DNA from: Cristatella mucedo | Lineage: Eukaryota > Bryozoa > Phylactolaemata > Cristatellidae | Length of the DNA stretch: 64,000 bases | Assembly: GCA_009760855.2 (NCBI GenBank) | Contig: WPIO01000005.1 | Location: 6,538,001 to 6,602,000 of the forward strand | Reading direction: 5' to 3' | Part shown: positions 1 to 10,085 of the stretch, piece after piece | How the letters are laid out: each line of letters starts with the position of its first letter | How positions within the stretch are numbered: the stretch's first letter is position 1 | Translations under genes and position numbers: made by a program | The notes under the pieces: generated by a model | Database searches by the model: none | What the model saw: only the letters and a program-made list of their open reading frames with translations | Told to the model about the DNA's origin: nothing

Positions 1-213
1 CTATGCATGCTGAAACTGTGCGTGCTGCCAGTGATCATACTAGCATGCTGACTCTATGCGTGTCACCCTTTACCATGTTATTCTTGTTGTTTATCGAGCA
101 GGCTACAACTAACATTCGATCATGCTTTTTTGCAGCAAGTGTGAAGCGCCTAGAAAGAGATTGAGTTCTCTGGGGTTGTTTTATCAAGTTTATTACTATT
201 ATTATTATTGTTG
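1..213 (+). mobile_element. 3' end of a CR1/L2-like LINE (family B)
   Basis: The segment matches the 3' untranslated end of the better copy near 59.9-60.2 kb: the GCATGCTGACTCTATGCGTGTCACC block, the block around the GCAGCAAGTGTGAAGCGCC motif, then AGAGATTGAGTTCTCT and a short ATT-repeat tail at about 193-213. It is the distal end of a 5'-truncated insertion whose start lies outside the window. No coding sequence remains. Confidence 0.7.
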
Positions 214-450
214 AGGAGGTTGGGTCTCAAACCCCTAATGACAACTTTAAATTATCCTACAAATATCTTAGTTGTATATACAAGCGGATGGATTTTTCAA
301 GTGATTTCTCTTTTGGGTGTTTTGTGCTACATAAAATTCGGTTGGTGGTTCAGCCAATTTTCTTATTAAGAAGACTGCGTGTCACTCTTACGGCATGTAG
401 TAGGAACGGAAAAATAATCATGGTGTTTCAGGCATTCTTACTGTGTCCGC

Positions 451-744
451 TCAAGTAACGAAGATTGGCCTACTCAAATTATTCAAACGAACTCTAACAA
501 TGAAATTAACTAAAGCCACCCTACAGGCACATGCGTTTTCAATGCTGCATAGACAGCCAGAGCAGTTACTGGGGAAAAAATCGCTTGCACAGGGATGTGT
601 ACTTTTAGTACTATCGGCGCACACGTGAGGATTGAGCACTCTTGTTTTCGATTGGTACACCTCTGCTCGTACGATAAGGCAGCTCAAAGAAACTGCAATC
701 AAGATAAACAATTTTATTCTTAAAGCCTTTACCTTGCTCAGCAA
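451..744 (-). CDS. possible small secreted cysteine-rich peptide (97 codons)
   Basis: An ATG at 742-744 on the minus strand opens a 97-codon frame. It begins with a short basic stretch and a hydrophobic core (IKLFILIAVSLSCLIV) that looks like a signal peptide with likely cleavage near residues 25-28. The mature part carries seven cysteines between about residues 40 and 75, including CLC and CAC pairs. I recognise no family. Splicing is possible, and the last 20 codons look less like a folded peptide. It could be a chance frame: there is an open plus-strand frame over the same bases and no convincing poly(A) signal was seen. Confidence 0.25.
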   Translation of the reverse strand: MLSKVKALRIKLFILIAVSLSCLIVRAEVYQSKTRVLNPHVCADSTKSTHPCASDFFPSNCSGCLCSIENACACRVALVNFIVRVRLNNLSRPIFVT

Positions 745-999
745 ATTAACTGGAAACAGTTGGGCACAGTTCAGCGAAAGACAACCCCCTCAACAATAGT
801 AGGTAGGCACAATGGAAGCCGAGGCGGAAGCCAGCGGTCACTTCGTCAAATAAGAAAATAAAAGTCACACAGCTGCAATACCGTGAAATTGAAAATTGCC
901 CTGCTTTATCATTCTGGGCCCCAAGACAATTTTATAAATTGATTTCTGTGAACTTGATTATAGATATTATCGCGTTTTGATCAACAGTACGGATTGGTG

Positions 1000-2720
1000 A
1001 GGCGAGTTGCTCATCGAGATCCCCCCCCCCCGGTGGCTGCTGATTTCCGATTGGCTTGACAGATAAAGCCGAGGCCGCATGATCGATTTAATAGCCAAGA
1101 AGTATGTACCGGTGCGCAGCTGAGTGATTGACCGTAAAATTAATTCTAGTGCTGAGCACTCCGAATGGGTATCCCCGCTCTAGAATGACGTTAGGATGTG
1201 TTGTGCCGTCCTCGACGGTCGTAGAGTACATTACGAGCCAATGAATATGCTGAGTCGCACAATGTCAGCGTATTTAAAGCTTAATGGTAGCTCGTCTAGA
1301 CGAGCACCCGGGTCAGTACAGCTGATGTAGAGCCCGTCAATTTCTCACGAGACGCTAAAAAATAGGTTCTATCAAGCAAACGCTTCTGCTTAGAGTGAGC
1401 GGAGCTGCTGCGTCTGATTTCACAGCGCTTGCGTTCGAGCAGACGGGTAGCATTTACTGCGCTCATCTCGACAGGCGCAGCCTAGAAGTCAGTGCCGCAA
1501 GGCTAGCTTCGTAGCGAAATGGCCGACTTCGAATCGTAGCTGAGGCATGGGTGTCAGCCGACTCAATTGGATAAGGTCTTGACAAAAATTGTCCTTCAAT
1601 TCGTACCCAAGCTACTGTGGCAGCGGCGCTCTCGGCTGGTATCGCTCAGCGCTTTAATGTTGCATTTTGAAGCAGCTCACTTTCCGAAGTAGCGCAGGAT
1701 TCGTTCGAGCCAGTGCTCGTGAGAATCGGGGGCAGTGCATCGGGAATCGTGCACAGATCGCTCCCTGTCAGTTTTGCAGCCAATCGAGGGGAAGCGGTGT
1801 ATACGGTTAATTGCATGCGTAGCTGATCGGTCGTCGCAGATACTTCAACGGAAACCCCGTCAAAGGCTTTGTCCTAATCGAGTACGACGTACGAAAAAAC
1901 CTGGCAACTCTACGAAGCGGCGACTCGATTTTAAGCAACGAGGTAAGAGCACAAGCAGATTCTTCGCTCGGGCTCGGGTCTTTGGCAGCTAGGCGTCGGT
2001 CGAGTGGTGCTGAGGTAGCTTCGCGGCTGTAGCCGTGACTTTCTCGCGCCGATTCAACTGGAAGACTGAGCAAGTGTGAGTTCGGCAGATATTGCCGATG
2101 ATCCAGCCCGCGGACAGCTCTTGGCCTGCAGCGGCGATTTTCGGCGCGTGCCGCGTTGGAGGCTAGCGAGGAACGCTTGAGGCGACAACTGAAAATAGGG
2201 CCCCTCTTCCCACGTGAAAGTCCCGCTCAAATCCCAGTCGGCCCAGCGAGGTCCCAGAAAGCACCGGCAATGGTAGGATCTGGCGGTGGCAGTTGGTTCT
2301 CGGCAGGACCGTCCAGGCAGTGAGGGTGTAATTTTATGACCCCACAAGAGCCGCCGTTACCCTCGAGGTTATTTGTCGGCTTTTCGAATGAGTCCGGGCT
2401 CGGAATTACGTCTTTTGAGTTTTGGCGTAGCTACCAGGAAGAAGCTTGTCCGGCGCCAGTCCGTGAGCGCAGCCGTTCAATGAAATCAGTGAATTAGTTC
2501 TCGAAATGCTCGTCTGATGCATTATCGCACCCACTGGACGGTTTAAGAGGGCGGAGCGGCTACTGACATTCTACGTCACCGCCGGCGGCAATTTAGTCTC
2601 GAGACTACCACTGCTGACCGCGAGTAAGTATTGCAAAACCAGTGGCTCAGTTTCGTTTCCTCCATTGCATTGTGGCGAGGCCCGCTTGCAGTCCTTCAAG
2701 ACCACCTTCAGCATGGCGGC
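1000..2720 (-). mobile_element. decayed Ty3/gypsy-like LTR retrotransposon fragment
   Basis: This block is clearly richer in G+C and CpG than its AT-rich flanks and has a poly-C run at 1021-1031. On the minus strand, 2073-1807 reads as a degenerate retroelement RNase H. It includes SPSEESACALTSLLKI, matching the usual S-P/T-E-E-x-x-A-L pattern, followed by arginine-rich residues and FRTSYSIRTKPLTGF, which resembles the F-x-x-x-T-D-x-x-P-L segment with the Asp lost. The frame just upstream (2347-2054) has FTWEEG and a Phe/Leu pattern like the F-x-W-x-x-x-x-x-x-A-F-x-x-L segment between RT and RNase H. Integrase could not be read and no LTRs were identified. It is broken by stops and shifts and non-functional. 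The family assignment is tentative. Confidence 0.45.
1807..2073 (-). pseudogene. RNase H-like remnant of a gypsy-type pol
   Basis: This 88-codon open stretch is the best-preserved part of the retroelement block. It keeps the spacing of the Ser-Pro-x-Glu-Glu helix and the basic strand that follows it in Ty3/gypsy RNase H. The Thr-Asp-His/Tyr-x-Pro-Leu motif is reduced to Thr-Lys-Pro-Leu, so a catalytic acidic residue is missing. It is likely inactive. Confidence 0.4.
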
Positions 2721-2879
2721 ATTGCCGAAAGCCGACTAAAATAACGATACTAATACTTACATAGCACACCAAAAGAACCAAATCTCATTCTAGGCACTAA
2801 AAATGTATGCTGGAACGGAAGCACTATAAATTGCTTGTTGATATTTGCAGCTTCAGAAAAAGCACAAATACACAGAACA

Positions 2880-3300
2880 ATTCCCTCGGTCAGAGCAAAG
2901 GCTACGAGATAAGGCATGTTCTAGCTTCTTTTTGAATGAAATCCAATTGGGAGATAACGCGATATCAGTCAGTAGTGGGTTCCAAGATTGAGTATCTTAG
3001 GATACGAATGCAGGGTCGCAAAGATATTTGAGTTTGGCTAGAGGCAAACCTAAAGTTTCCTAAATAAAAAAAGCATGTGTTGCGATACAAGCCTGATTAT
3101 GAAGTAATTCGAAGAGGTAGATCGGAGCAAGAGGATGGAGAAAGGATCCAGAGGTAAGTAATAAAGTCTTGAAATCGATACGATGCATGATGAACAGCCA
3201 ATACAGACTGGCGAGAATGTTGAAATACGGCTACTGCGACATTCGTAATAGACATGCCTAGCTGCTGAATTTTGCAGCAATTCTAAGAGTGGTATTGCAA
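2880..3300 (-). mobile_element. LINE family B fragment, reverse-transcriptase C-terminus
   Basis: Minus-strand translation at 3316-3050 contains LLELLQNSAARHVYYECR, matching the LQLVQNSAARLVCRERR segment of the better copies at 39.4-40.2 kb and 59.4-59.6 kb, followed by degenerate leucine-rich residues. The end near 2885-2930 resembles the 7860-7920 fragment, so both may belong to one subfamily. There is no intact frame. Confidence 0.55.
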
Positions 3301-3739
3301 AAGTTAGAAGATACACAAGTGGTACATTCTAGTGGCCTGGTCGGAATATTGCAAACGCCTAGACCAGCTTGGCTGTGGTACCCGTTCCAAAGCAAGACCA
3401 CATTTTCTATGTTTCTTATGTGGAAGTAGGGAGAGTTTATGGTGCAGCTGCTGTGGTCACCTCGCAAAAGTCACTTTGGAAGAGGTCTACACAATTTCCT
3501 GCAGATGCTAGGCATTTTCTGGCCGAGCCAATTTGAAGCAGCTGGCTTTTATACTTCCAAGTAGCACTGTACTGATCGTAATTAATAAGTTGGTTTGATC
3601 GGCATTGGGTTTGAGGAAGTTTCCTGCCATTCAAGAAAAAGTGTCAGCAACACGTGCCGCAAGGGAGCTGTGATAGTTCAAGATACTGGATCGAAGGGAA
3701 CGCTAGAATTATATGTAACAGCAGCGTGTCACCTGCGTA

Positions 3740-4090
3740 TTGAAAGCTTAGATTTTGAGTCCGACGAGCGGTGGTAAGACGGGAGGCCTGACTATGAAAT
3801 AATTCTAGTAGTTAGGCTGGAATACGAGAATGGAGGGACCTGCAGGTGAGTAACAAAACATTTGTAGCGGATGCACTGCTCAAATGGAAGCCAGGGCATT
3901 TTTATGGGAAGTTATGTCACGGGGAAGTTGGTGCCGTGTTTTCTTTGGGAGCGGCTGATGACGTCGCCAATTGGAACTGCCTGTGATATGAGCATATGTG
4001 ATCGCAAGGTGGCTGGATAAAAGTGGTAAACTGACAAAAGTCCAATTTAGCCGTTCATCCAAGTTCTGATGGCCCATGAGCACTGTGTTA
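3740..4090 (-). mobile_element. degenerate LINE fragment
   Basis: Weak matches to the family B antisense consensus are visible: the 'gagtccgacgagcggtggta' segment near 3758, a 'gtgagtaacaaaac' segment near 3846 and a 'tcaaatggaagccag' segment near 3880. Divergence is much greater than in the copies after 39 kb, and the boundaries are approximate. Confidence 0.4.
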
Positions 4091-4300
4091 GTGAGAGTGC
4101 ATCATAGGAAGTCGATAAAATAGGCCAATTTCTTCTGTGGAACTTTGACTTGATTGATAATCTACCTTGTGACCGTCCGTACATTGTTCATGCAATTATT
4201 GCATAACCGTGTATCTAATTAAGTGGACTGGAGTTCTGTCTTGCTGACGTTCAATTTCTAATTCAGAGCGACATATGTGAAGTCCAGCACGCGACCAAGG

Positions 4301-4513
4301 TCAAAGTAGAGTGTATTGGAATATGAATTGCTCTTCTAGAAATCCGAGGGGGTCGAAAAGGTCTCTCAAAAGCATTGGGAAAAACATGGTTCGTAATTCT
4401 GCCTGTTGGGACTGAATTTTGAAGCAAAGCTGGAGTTCTAAATGTGTTATGAGCATCCGGACTGGTAAGGCTGCTAGTTTTTCGTGGATGGAAGGCTGCC
4501 CAGAAAGTACCAA
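4301..4513 (-). pseudogene. possible BEL/Pao-type pol remnant
   Basis: A minus-strand frame contains FFPMLLRDLFDPLGFLEEQF. The phrase F-D-P-L-G-F/L preceded by an R/L-rich helix is typical of BEL/Pao retrotransposons between reverse transcriptase and RNase H. Only this short stretch is recognisable. A second open frame over the same bases looks like a shadow. The call rests on one motif and could be chance. Confidence 0.3.
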
Positions 4514-4519
4514 AAATCA

Positions 4520-5247
4520 TTAGCTGATGGATATTCTGGCAAATTTAAGTCAAGCTTCTTAGGCAGCCGAGAGTATACGGTACCCGCTAAGCCGGTTTTG
4601 AATAAGCAGCAAAACTGAATCGTGGAGCTTGGCTTTGTCTCATGGAGCTCTTTCCCATCTTTGTGCCTGGTATATTCGTTGCTTGATGCGGCATTAGGTG
4701 GTTTTAAAGGTTTTACAAGTTGAATTAGTTAAATATTCATTAATACAACTCTGTGACATAATTTAGACATAAGTTATTTTGGGATAAGACAACAAAGAAC
4801 TTTTTCAAACCTCTGGGTTCTAATTTTGGGACACCAGTATGTACTCAAAGCAATGTTATATACGGCTTTACATTTCTTACCATGTTAAATGATCAAAATA
4901 TGGCCCATTACCATTATTGTGAGAATGCTGCTACTCCGATTTAAAGTGCAAGGTTCCGTATTTGTCCGGTTATAAGTTAGGTGGTTTTTTGAACGTTGCG
5001 GGCTCAACAGGCGCTGAGAAGCAGCTGAGTTGAAAAATACACTGAAAATGCTGTGTGCAGCCGGTCAGACGCTGGTGACTCAAGATCCTTTAATCGCATA
5101 CTACTTCGGTGCTCCTGCGATTGCCGAGCACCTCTTTCTCTTCATGTTTGAATTTGTTTATTTCTACTAGCCATTTCGCATTGTGCAAGTTAGCTGCAGC
5201 TGTAAATCTGGAAAGCTTAGATCATGGTTCTGGGCTTTCGCTTGCAG
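4520..5247. other. non-coding flank upstream of the first recognised exon
   Basis: No repeat or exon could be supported here. The sequence becomes slightly richer in GC from about 5090. Exons for MG1 and most of MG2 of the macroglobulin gene were sought here and in 1-4500 but not found. Confidence 0.3.
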
Positions 5248-5499
5248 CTGACCACATCTGGAAAGACAACTTTCCGCATTTCATGGAACAGCACCGAGTT
5301 CTCCGATGAAACGAGCGTGGCTGCAGGCTGCCGGCAAGAAGCGTGTAGCGTGCATTATACAGCAGTGGCCATAGAGCGAGCTTCCGGTGCCAGAGCCACA
5401 TCAAGTTTTAGCAGCCTTCTTCTGTTGGGCAGATACCTCAAGCTTGCCATACGGCCGCCACGACAACGTGCCGTTGCAGAACTTATTTTCACTATCCAG
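5248..5499 (+). CDS. A2M-like gene, candidate exon: end of MG2, start of MG3
   Basis: This 84-codon block (phase 0 to 0) follows the acceptor cgcttgcag and ends before gcaagt, a GC rather than GT donor. It is more GC-rich than its flanks. After LTTSGKTTFRISWN, which looks like the strand preceding MG3, it has SFSSLLLLGRYLKLAIRPP. That resembles the F-x-V-x-x-Y-V-L-P-x-F-x-V-x-I-x-P-P junction entering MG3 in A2M/TEP proteins. It ends in ELIFTIQ and splices in frame to the VEAKCAFTEQ exon at 9682, giving the usual f-t-v-x-A-k-y strand. Detection is by pattern only, and the unusual donor lowers confidence. Confidence 0.42.
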
Positions 5500-6156
5500 G
5501 CAAGTGCTTTAGCATAATACAACAGGAACGATAGCCAGTACACCAGTTTTGTCTCTGAATAATATTGAGTGCTAGACATTTGGAGGACCAATAATAACGT
5601 AAGAAAACTCAAGTCAACATAACCTTTGGTGCAAGAAAAGTCGTTACAACAAACTACTAAATCAAACAGTGCAAAATAGAACAGATTCATTGAAAATTTA
5701 AAACGCCACCACGTTATTTGTTCGTAGCTACAATGGAGTGTTATTTGCAAAAGAAAGATGTAAAGCGGGTAAAGCCGAAATCAAGAGATGAATATATCGC
5801 ACGATGAAAGCTGCTGAAGTTGAAATAAGGATGGAAACATGAACTAGAAAGGCGACAAATAATGAAAGCAGGCTTCAAATAGCTCAATAGAGCCTTGTAG
5901 TTACATGATTGTGCACAAAAGTTTCTAAAGCCACTCATCATCACCATGACGTTGACGGCTGAATGGTGATCGGATCACAAATAAAGTCAGCAGCTGAAGG
6001 TGGAGGCATGATGGAGAGGCAAGAAAAGTAGGGAGCGGCATATGCGTTAAATAGTTGGATTTTCTTTCTGAAGGCTTTTGCTTGTCGTCAAACTACCTAC
6101 AGTTCATATTTTTTTTAAATTTAAGAAACTATTTTACTTTGAAAGTCAATTTGTAA
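5500..6156. other. intron sequence, nothing recognised
   Basis: The first part of the candidate intron between 5499 and 9682 is AT-rich. Minus-strand open frames at 5355-5947 show no recognisable domain and overlap the candidate exon. Confidence 0.3.
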
Positions 6157-6300
6157 TGCCCTGGTTTAGCGCAGGGGTAAGATTTTCGCCTTAAAAAGCC
6201 AAGACTGAGGGTCCGAGCCATGCGGCATGTAGTGCATGGATAGAGATAGTGTCCTCTTAGTGCGCTCTATGCAAATGAAGTATGATAAGCATATTTATTT
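6157..6300 (+). mobile_element. tRNA-derived SINE, family 1 (diverged copy)
   Basis: A box-A-like GGTTTAGCGCAGGGGTAAG is followed about 35 bases later by a box-B-like GGGTCCGAGCC. The tail tagagatagtgtcctcttag, then tgcgctctatgcaaatgaa, aligns with the tails of the minus-strand copies at 34.8 and 42.7 kb. That tail also resembles the LINE family B 3' end. It cannot be a functional tRNA, because no acceptor stem pairs and a non-tRNA tail is present. Confidence 0.6.
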
Positions 6301-7849
6301 GTAAACTAAGTCAACAATAAAAACAATTAATTAACGTCGTTGCAAATGTAACTGATTAAATGGTTTGATAGACAATCTAAAGCTTGCATGTATGAGTACC
6401 TAAAGCACATCGCGAATTCATTAAAAAAAGCTTGCAAAGCTAAATAAGCAATTTAGATGTAGTTTCTTTTTGAAGTCTCGAGTACGACCAACACAGAAGA
6501 TTAGAGCAATTTTAATTTTATATTTTGAACGACTTACCTTTGAGATATAAAAATTTAGGGTTCGTTCATATAAGGTGAAAATGATGGGGATTTTTGGCAC
6601 TCACTCTGAAGCTCTCACAGCTTGGAGGGGCATGCCTCCATCGAAACTTTCGCATCTGCGGAAGGTGCGAGCATCGTGAAAAATTCTCCCAGTAAAGTCT
6701 AGTTGCAATAAAATTGGTTAAAGACATTGTGTGGCATTCTAGACTGCTTTTTAAAAGTCGTTAAATGTTACTAGGCAAGAGTGATGTAATTTAAGTTTGA
6801 TACGATCTACTGGCATTTATGAAGCAAGGATGAGTGACATTATAGTTGCGAATACCCTATCACCTACAAACTACCTTGCAGGATTCTACTCGCTAACTGC
6901 GAATGAAGTTATTAAACTATATTTCTTCCGCACAGGTACTGACGGTATTCATAAAAAATGTAGAATTAACTGTGTTCGCGAAGTTATTTGATCAGTAACT
7001 TTAGTTATAGATCTAAATTCAATAAACCATACCTGATATCTAGAAAAGTCAAGCTAGCGAATTTACCGCAACAGCATTCTCCGAATTGAGTACGTTTAAG
7101 ATTGAGCTAAACAATTCCTCACGTTCTATATGCTTTATTCGTGTACATTGAACATATGGATGCTGAATTAACGTGTATTTTATCACTAGCAAACTGACAT
7201 GCATTCATTCCCGCCTGCGTGAAGTGCACAGAAAGAATATCTACTTACTGAGCTAAATTTATGTTTTATTATTGCTATTACTACTAACAATGAATGGAAA
7301 ATCTTGAGGCAAGGTCATTATAGAATATATAGAGTGGTCTTGCATCTTTTAATGTGCGTGCTCTGACTTTTCAACTGAAAAGTTCCCTGCTGAATGACTT
7401 ACCACGGAGTGATTATTTTACTTGGTAGGCGCTAGGCATGCAATTGCGGTAATAATAGCACCGTTAAAATTAAAATCTCTTATTTTAATAATATTAGTAA
7501 GTCTTTGATATTGCAGCTCCAGAAAACTTAAATCTACGTTCTTTACGTTCTTTAGTGCTTTACAAATCAATGAGTGAGAAACAATGATCTTTAGTAATGT
7601 GAAGCAGGGTATCCTGAGTAGGCAAGTGAGCAAATGCACATCAGGCTAAGGCAATCATTTAGAGCACACAAACTTGTCATGTCCACTGATTAGAGCTGAA
7701 GCCCGGTAGGTGAAAATGACTCAACCATACCCAGGCAAGCAGAGCATTCAGGAAAAAAGACAGATCCACTAGGGCGGTGTACACGAGTCACAGATGTAAC
7801 TATTACCCTTAGTCACGACATGCTCAGACTCAGAAAGGGAAAACATACA
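6301..7849. other. AT-rich intron sequence, nothing recognised
   Basis: I found no exon with both an acceptor and a donor, no tandem repeat and no clear transposon here. Short open frames at 6797-6991 and 7418-7639 have no recognisable content. Confidence 0.3.
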
Positions 7850-9050
7850 AAAGGACAACTCACTCGGACAGAGCAAAGGCGGCGAGGAATAGGGACGCTT
7901 TCAGCTTTTATTTGAATGCCGTCAAATTAGGAGATGAAATGATGGCAGGTGGTGGTGTGTTCTCACCCCCGGGATTATTGCAACTGAAGCCCCTGTCTTC
8001 GACGGTTTGAAGTTAGTTAGGGGCACAATTATTCGACCAAATTAAGAAGAGCGGGTGGTGCGACGGAAGGCCTGACGTGAAGTCTAATTAAGGTATGAAG
8101 GCCGCGGTGACTTAAAAGTGAGTGACAGAGCCTTGAATTAATTCAATATGCTGCTTCTTAGGCTGCCAGTGCAGATCGGGGAGCCATGGAGTAGCGCGGA
8201 GGTTTCGATACTTTTAGCAGAAAGGCGTAGTTACAGAGTTGTGCATCAGCTGTATGCGTCTAATTGCACGTGCAGGTTGGCCTTAAAAGTATTGAGTGAC
8301 ACAATTCTAGTCGTGATGTCACGAATGCATTAAACAATGTGGCGTTTGTGGGCTTACTTTGGCAACGCCAAGTAGGTGGTAGTAGGCAGAATTGACATCT
8401 GAGCTGATTTGCTAATCGAGTGGCCACCAGTCATTTTTGAAGAGGGCACCCATAATCCAAACAGATGCTTACAGGAAATATGCTTTTAGAGCCGATATGA
8501 ATAGTTAGGCTATCGAGTTTGTGATTAAAAATTGGCTTGCTCTTACTTTGTTAGCTAATTTTATTGTCATCCAATTACAAATAGTTTGCTGCCATCCAAG
8601 TGGGAATGTCGGCAACGCATGCTGTTAGAAGCTGAAGGAGTTTCAGATGATAGAAGGCAGCGAAGTATCAGCGTAGAAATACGACTGCGTGCTTTCGACA
8701 AAAAATTAAAGCCTCAATTGTTCTTGGCGATTGCATCAGGTAGAGGGAGAATTTAAACTTTGAAAACGAGTAGACACAAGTCAGATCCCTGGGGCACGTC
8801 CACCATCAAAGGCTCACTAGATGCTGGTTTTCCAACGAAATTACTCCTTGAGGCTTCCAACTGAGATAAGACCTAATTTTGATGTAGAAACGATTCTTGG
8901 CCTTAGTACTCCGGCTAAGTCCATGGCCACGCCAATGCTTAGGATCTCATGCTGCGTAACTGTCTTGTGCTGTCTGATAAACCTTAATTTCAGCTAGAGA
9001 AGCAGGCTTATTTTGTTCCACTACTTCCAATGACTTTCGATACTACTATT
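7850..9050 (-). mobile_element. LINE fragment with RT and C-terminal region, antisense
   Basis: Antisense matches to family B run from the 3' side near 7860 through 'taaaagtgagtgacagagcc' at about 8114 and 'cagttgcagatcggcg'-like sequence at 8168 to 'tgctgccatccaagtgggaa' at 8590. Near 8790 the minus strand reads V-D-V-P-Q-G-S-D-L, corresponding to the G-V-P-Q-G-S motif of the reverse transcriptase. Many indels have removed all long frames. It lies in the first intron in antisense orientation. Confidence 0.55.
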
Positions 9051-9681
9051 CGATTGGCTAAGCAAGGTTAAGTTTTCTCCTGAAAATGAGGTATTTTTAA
9101 TTTACATCTTCGACCCTCAGTCAACTAGCCACACAGGCCCTAAAGATGTTACCGACTAGCCACTGGTGCATAATAAGCTTAAATTGGCCAGTGGATTGAT
9201 ATTGAGACGTTGAAACTACACGGTCCAAACATGGCTAAACACGCTGACCATACTTTTAACTTTCAGAGAATCAGGTGAGAGATTAAAATAAAAGTATCAT
9301 AGCTAGAAATGATGCAAAGCGATAAGCACCGTTGGAAGATCGTGCTTAGTCGGAAAAATTAAACTGACAGCAGAAGTACGCATGTTTAGGCTTGCATAAC
9401 TATGTTGTGTATGCCGTACTATTTTCAAAAGATGATCTTTTTAAAATCCCGCTAAAATATAAGGATAATTACGTAAACTTACTCGATCTAAAATTAGGTG
9501 ATCAAGTTTGTATTCAGCGAGATTAAGTCAACTAGCTCGCTAAAAACGGAATATTTCATCAGCAATTACCATATATTTCTCTGATATAAATGTTCTTCTT
9601 GTTATAATGGCACGTGAAAAATTGATTCTTAACGATTTCAAAGTCCCACATGCTTGCGAACCTCTTTTGCAATATATACAG

Positions 9682-9852
9682 GTTGAGGCAAAGTGTGCAT
9701 TCACTGAGCAAGTGACACACGGAGCCTTTATTGAAATTACCGTCACAGACAGTAGCACGAAGTCCATACTTTACTATGCTATAGTGAAAACCGACGTCAG
9801 CGGCCGAGCTCACTATGACATTATCGCTCCTACACAAAACTTTACTATACTG
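9682..9852 (+). CDS. A2M-like gene exon: MG4
   Basis: The exon has 57 codons, phase 0-0, between the acceptor atatatacag and the donor gtgagt. It starts VEAKCAFTEQVTHGAFIEIT and continues with a K-T-D-x-x-G-R-A-x-Y-D-I-I-A-P pattern. The order 'v-x-A-k-y-t-f-x-x-x-V-x-G ... T-D-x-x-G-x-A-x-x-x-I' is that of macroglobulin domain 4 in A2M, TEP and CD109. In-frame sequence continues upstream to an ATG at 9607, but the splice acceptor within it gives the better match. Known family role: these domains form the ring of the protease-binding or complement-like body. Confidence 0.7.
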
Positions 9853-9965
9853 GTGAGTATTTTTAATGAACTCAGATAAAGCCCTCTCCTCTTTTCACGT
9901 GATCTGTTTGCCAAAATTACCACCATCGCGAGCTAAGCGATCATAGATGCTTCTTGTGTGCGTAG

Positions 9966-10085
9966 GCAGCTGCCCTGGGGGAGAATAACATCACTAAAGT
10001 ATCGCCTGATGTGTCAACGGAAGTAGAACCACTCAAACCGCAGTTTAATGTCATTGTGGTGGCATGCTCTGCTTATAATATCAAG
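9966..10085 (+). CDS. A2M-like gene exon: end of MG4, start of MG5
   Basis: The exon has 40 codons (phase 0-0) with acceptor tgcgtag and donor gtaagt. It reads from AALGENNITK to QFNVIVVACSAYNIK. The hydrophobic beta strand before the junction fits the first strand of MG5, and the next exon begins with the V-G-E-T-L-N-V strand. The short intron to the previous exon (113 bp) and matching phase support the join. Confidence 0.7.

Noticed and set aside
1735-1992. 85-codon plus-strand frame in the GC-rich block
   Set aside because: It overlaps the minus-strand RNase H remnant and has no recognisable content; GC-rich sequence gives long chance frames.
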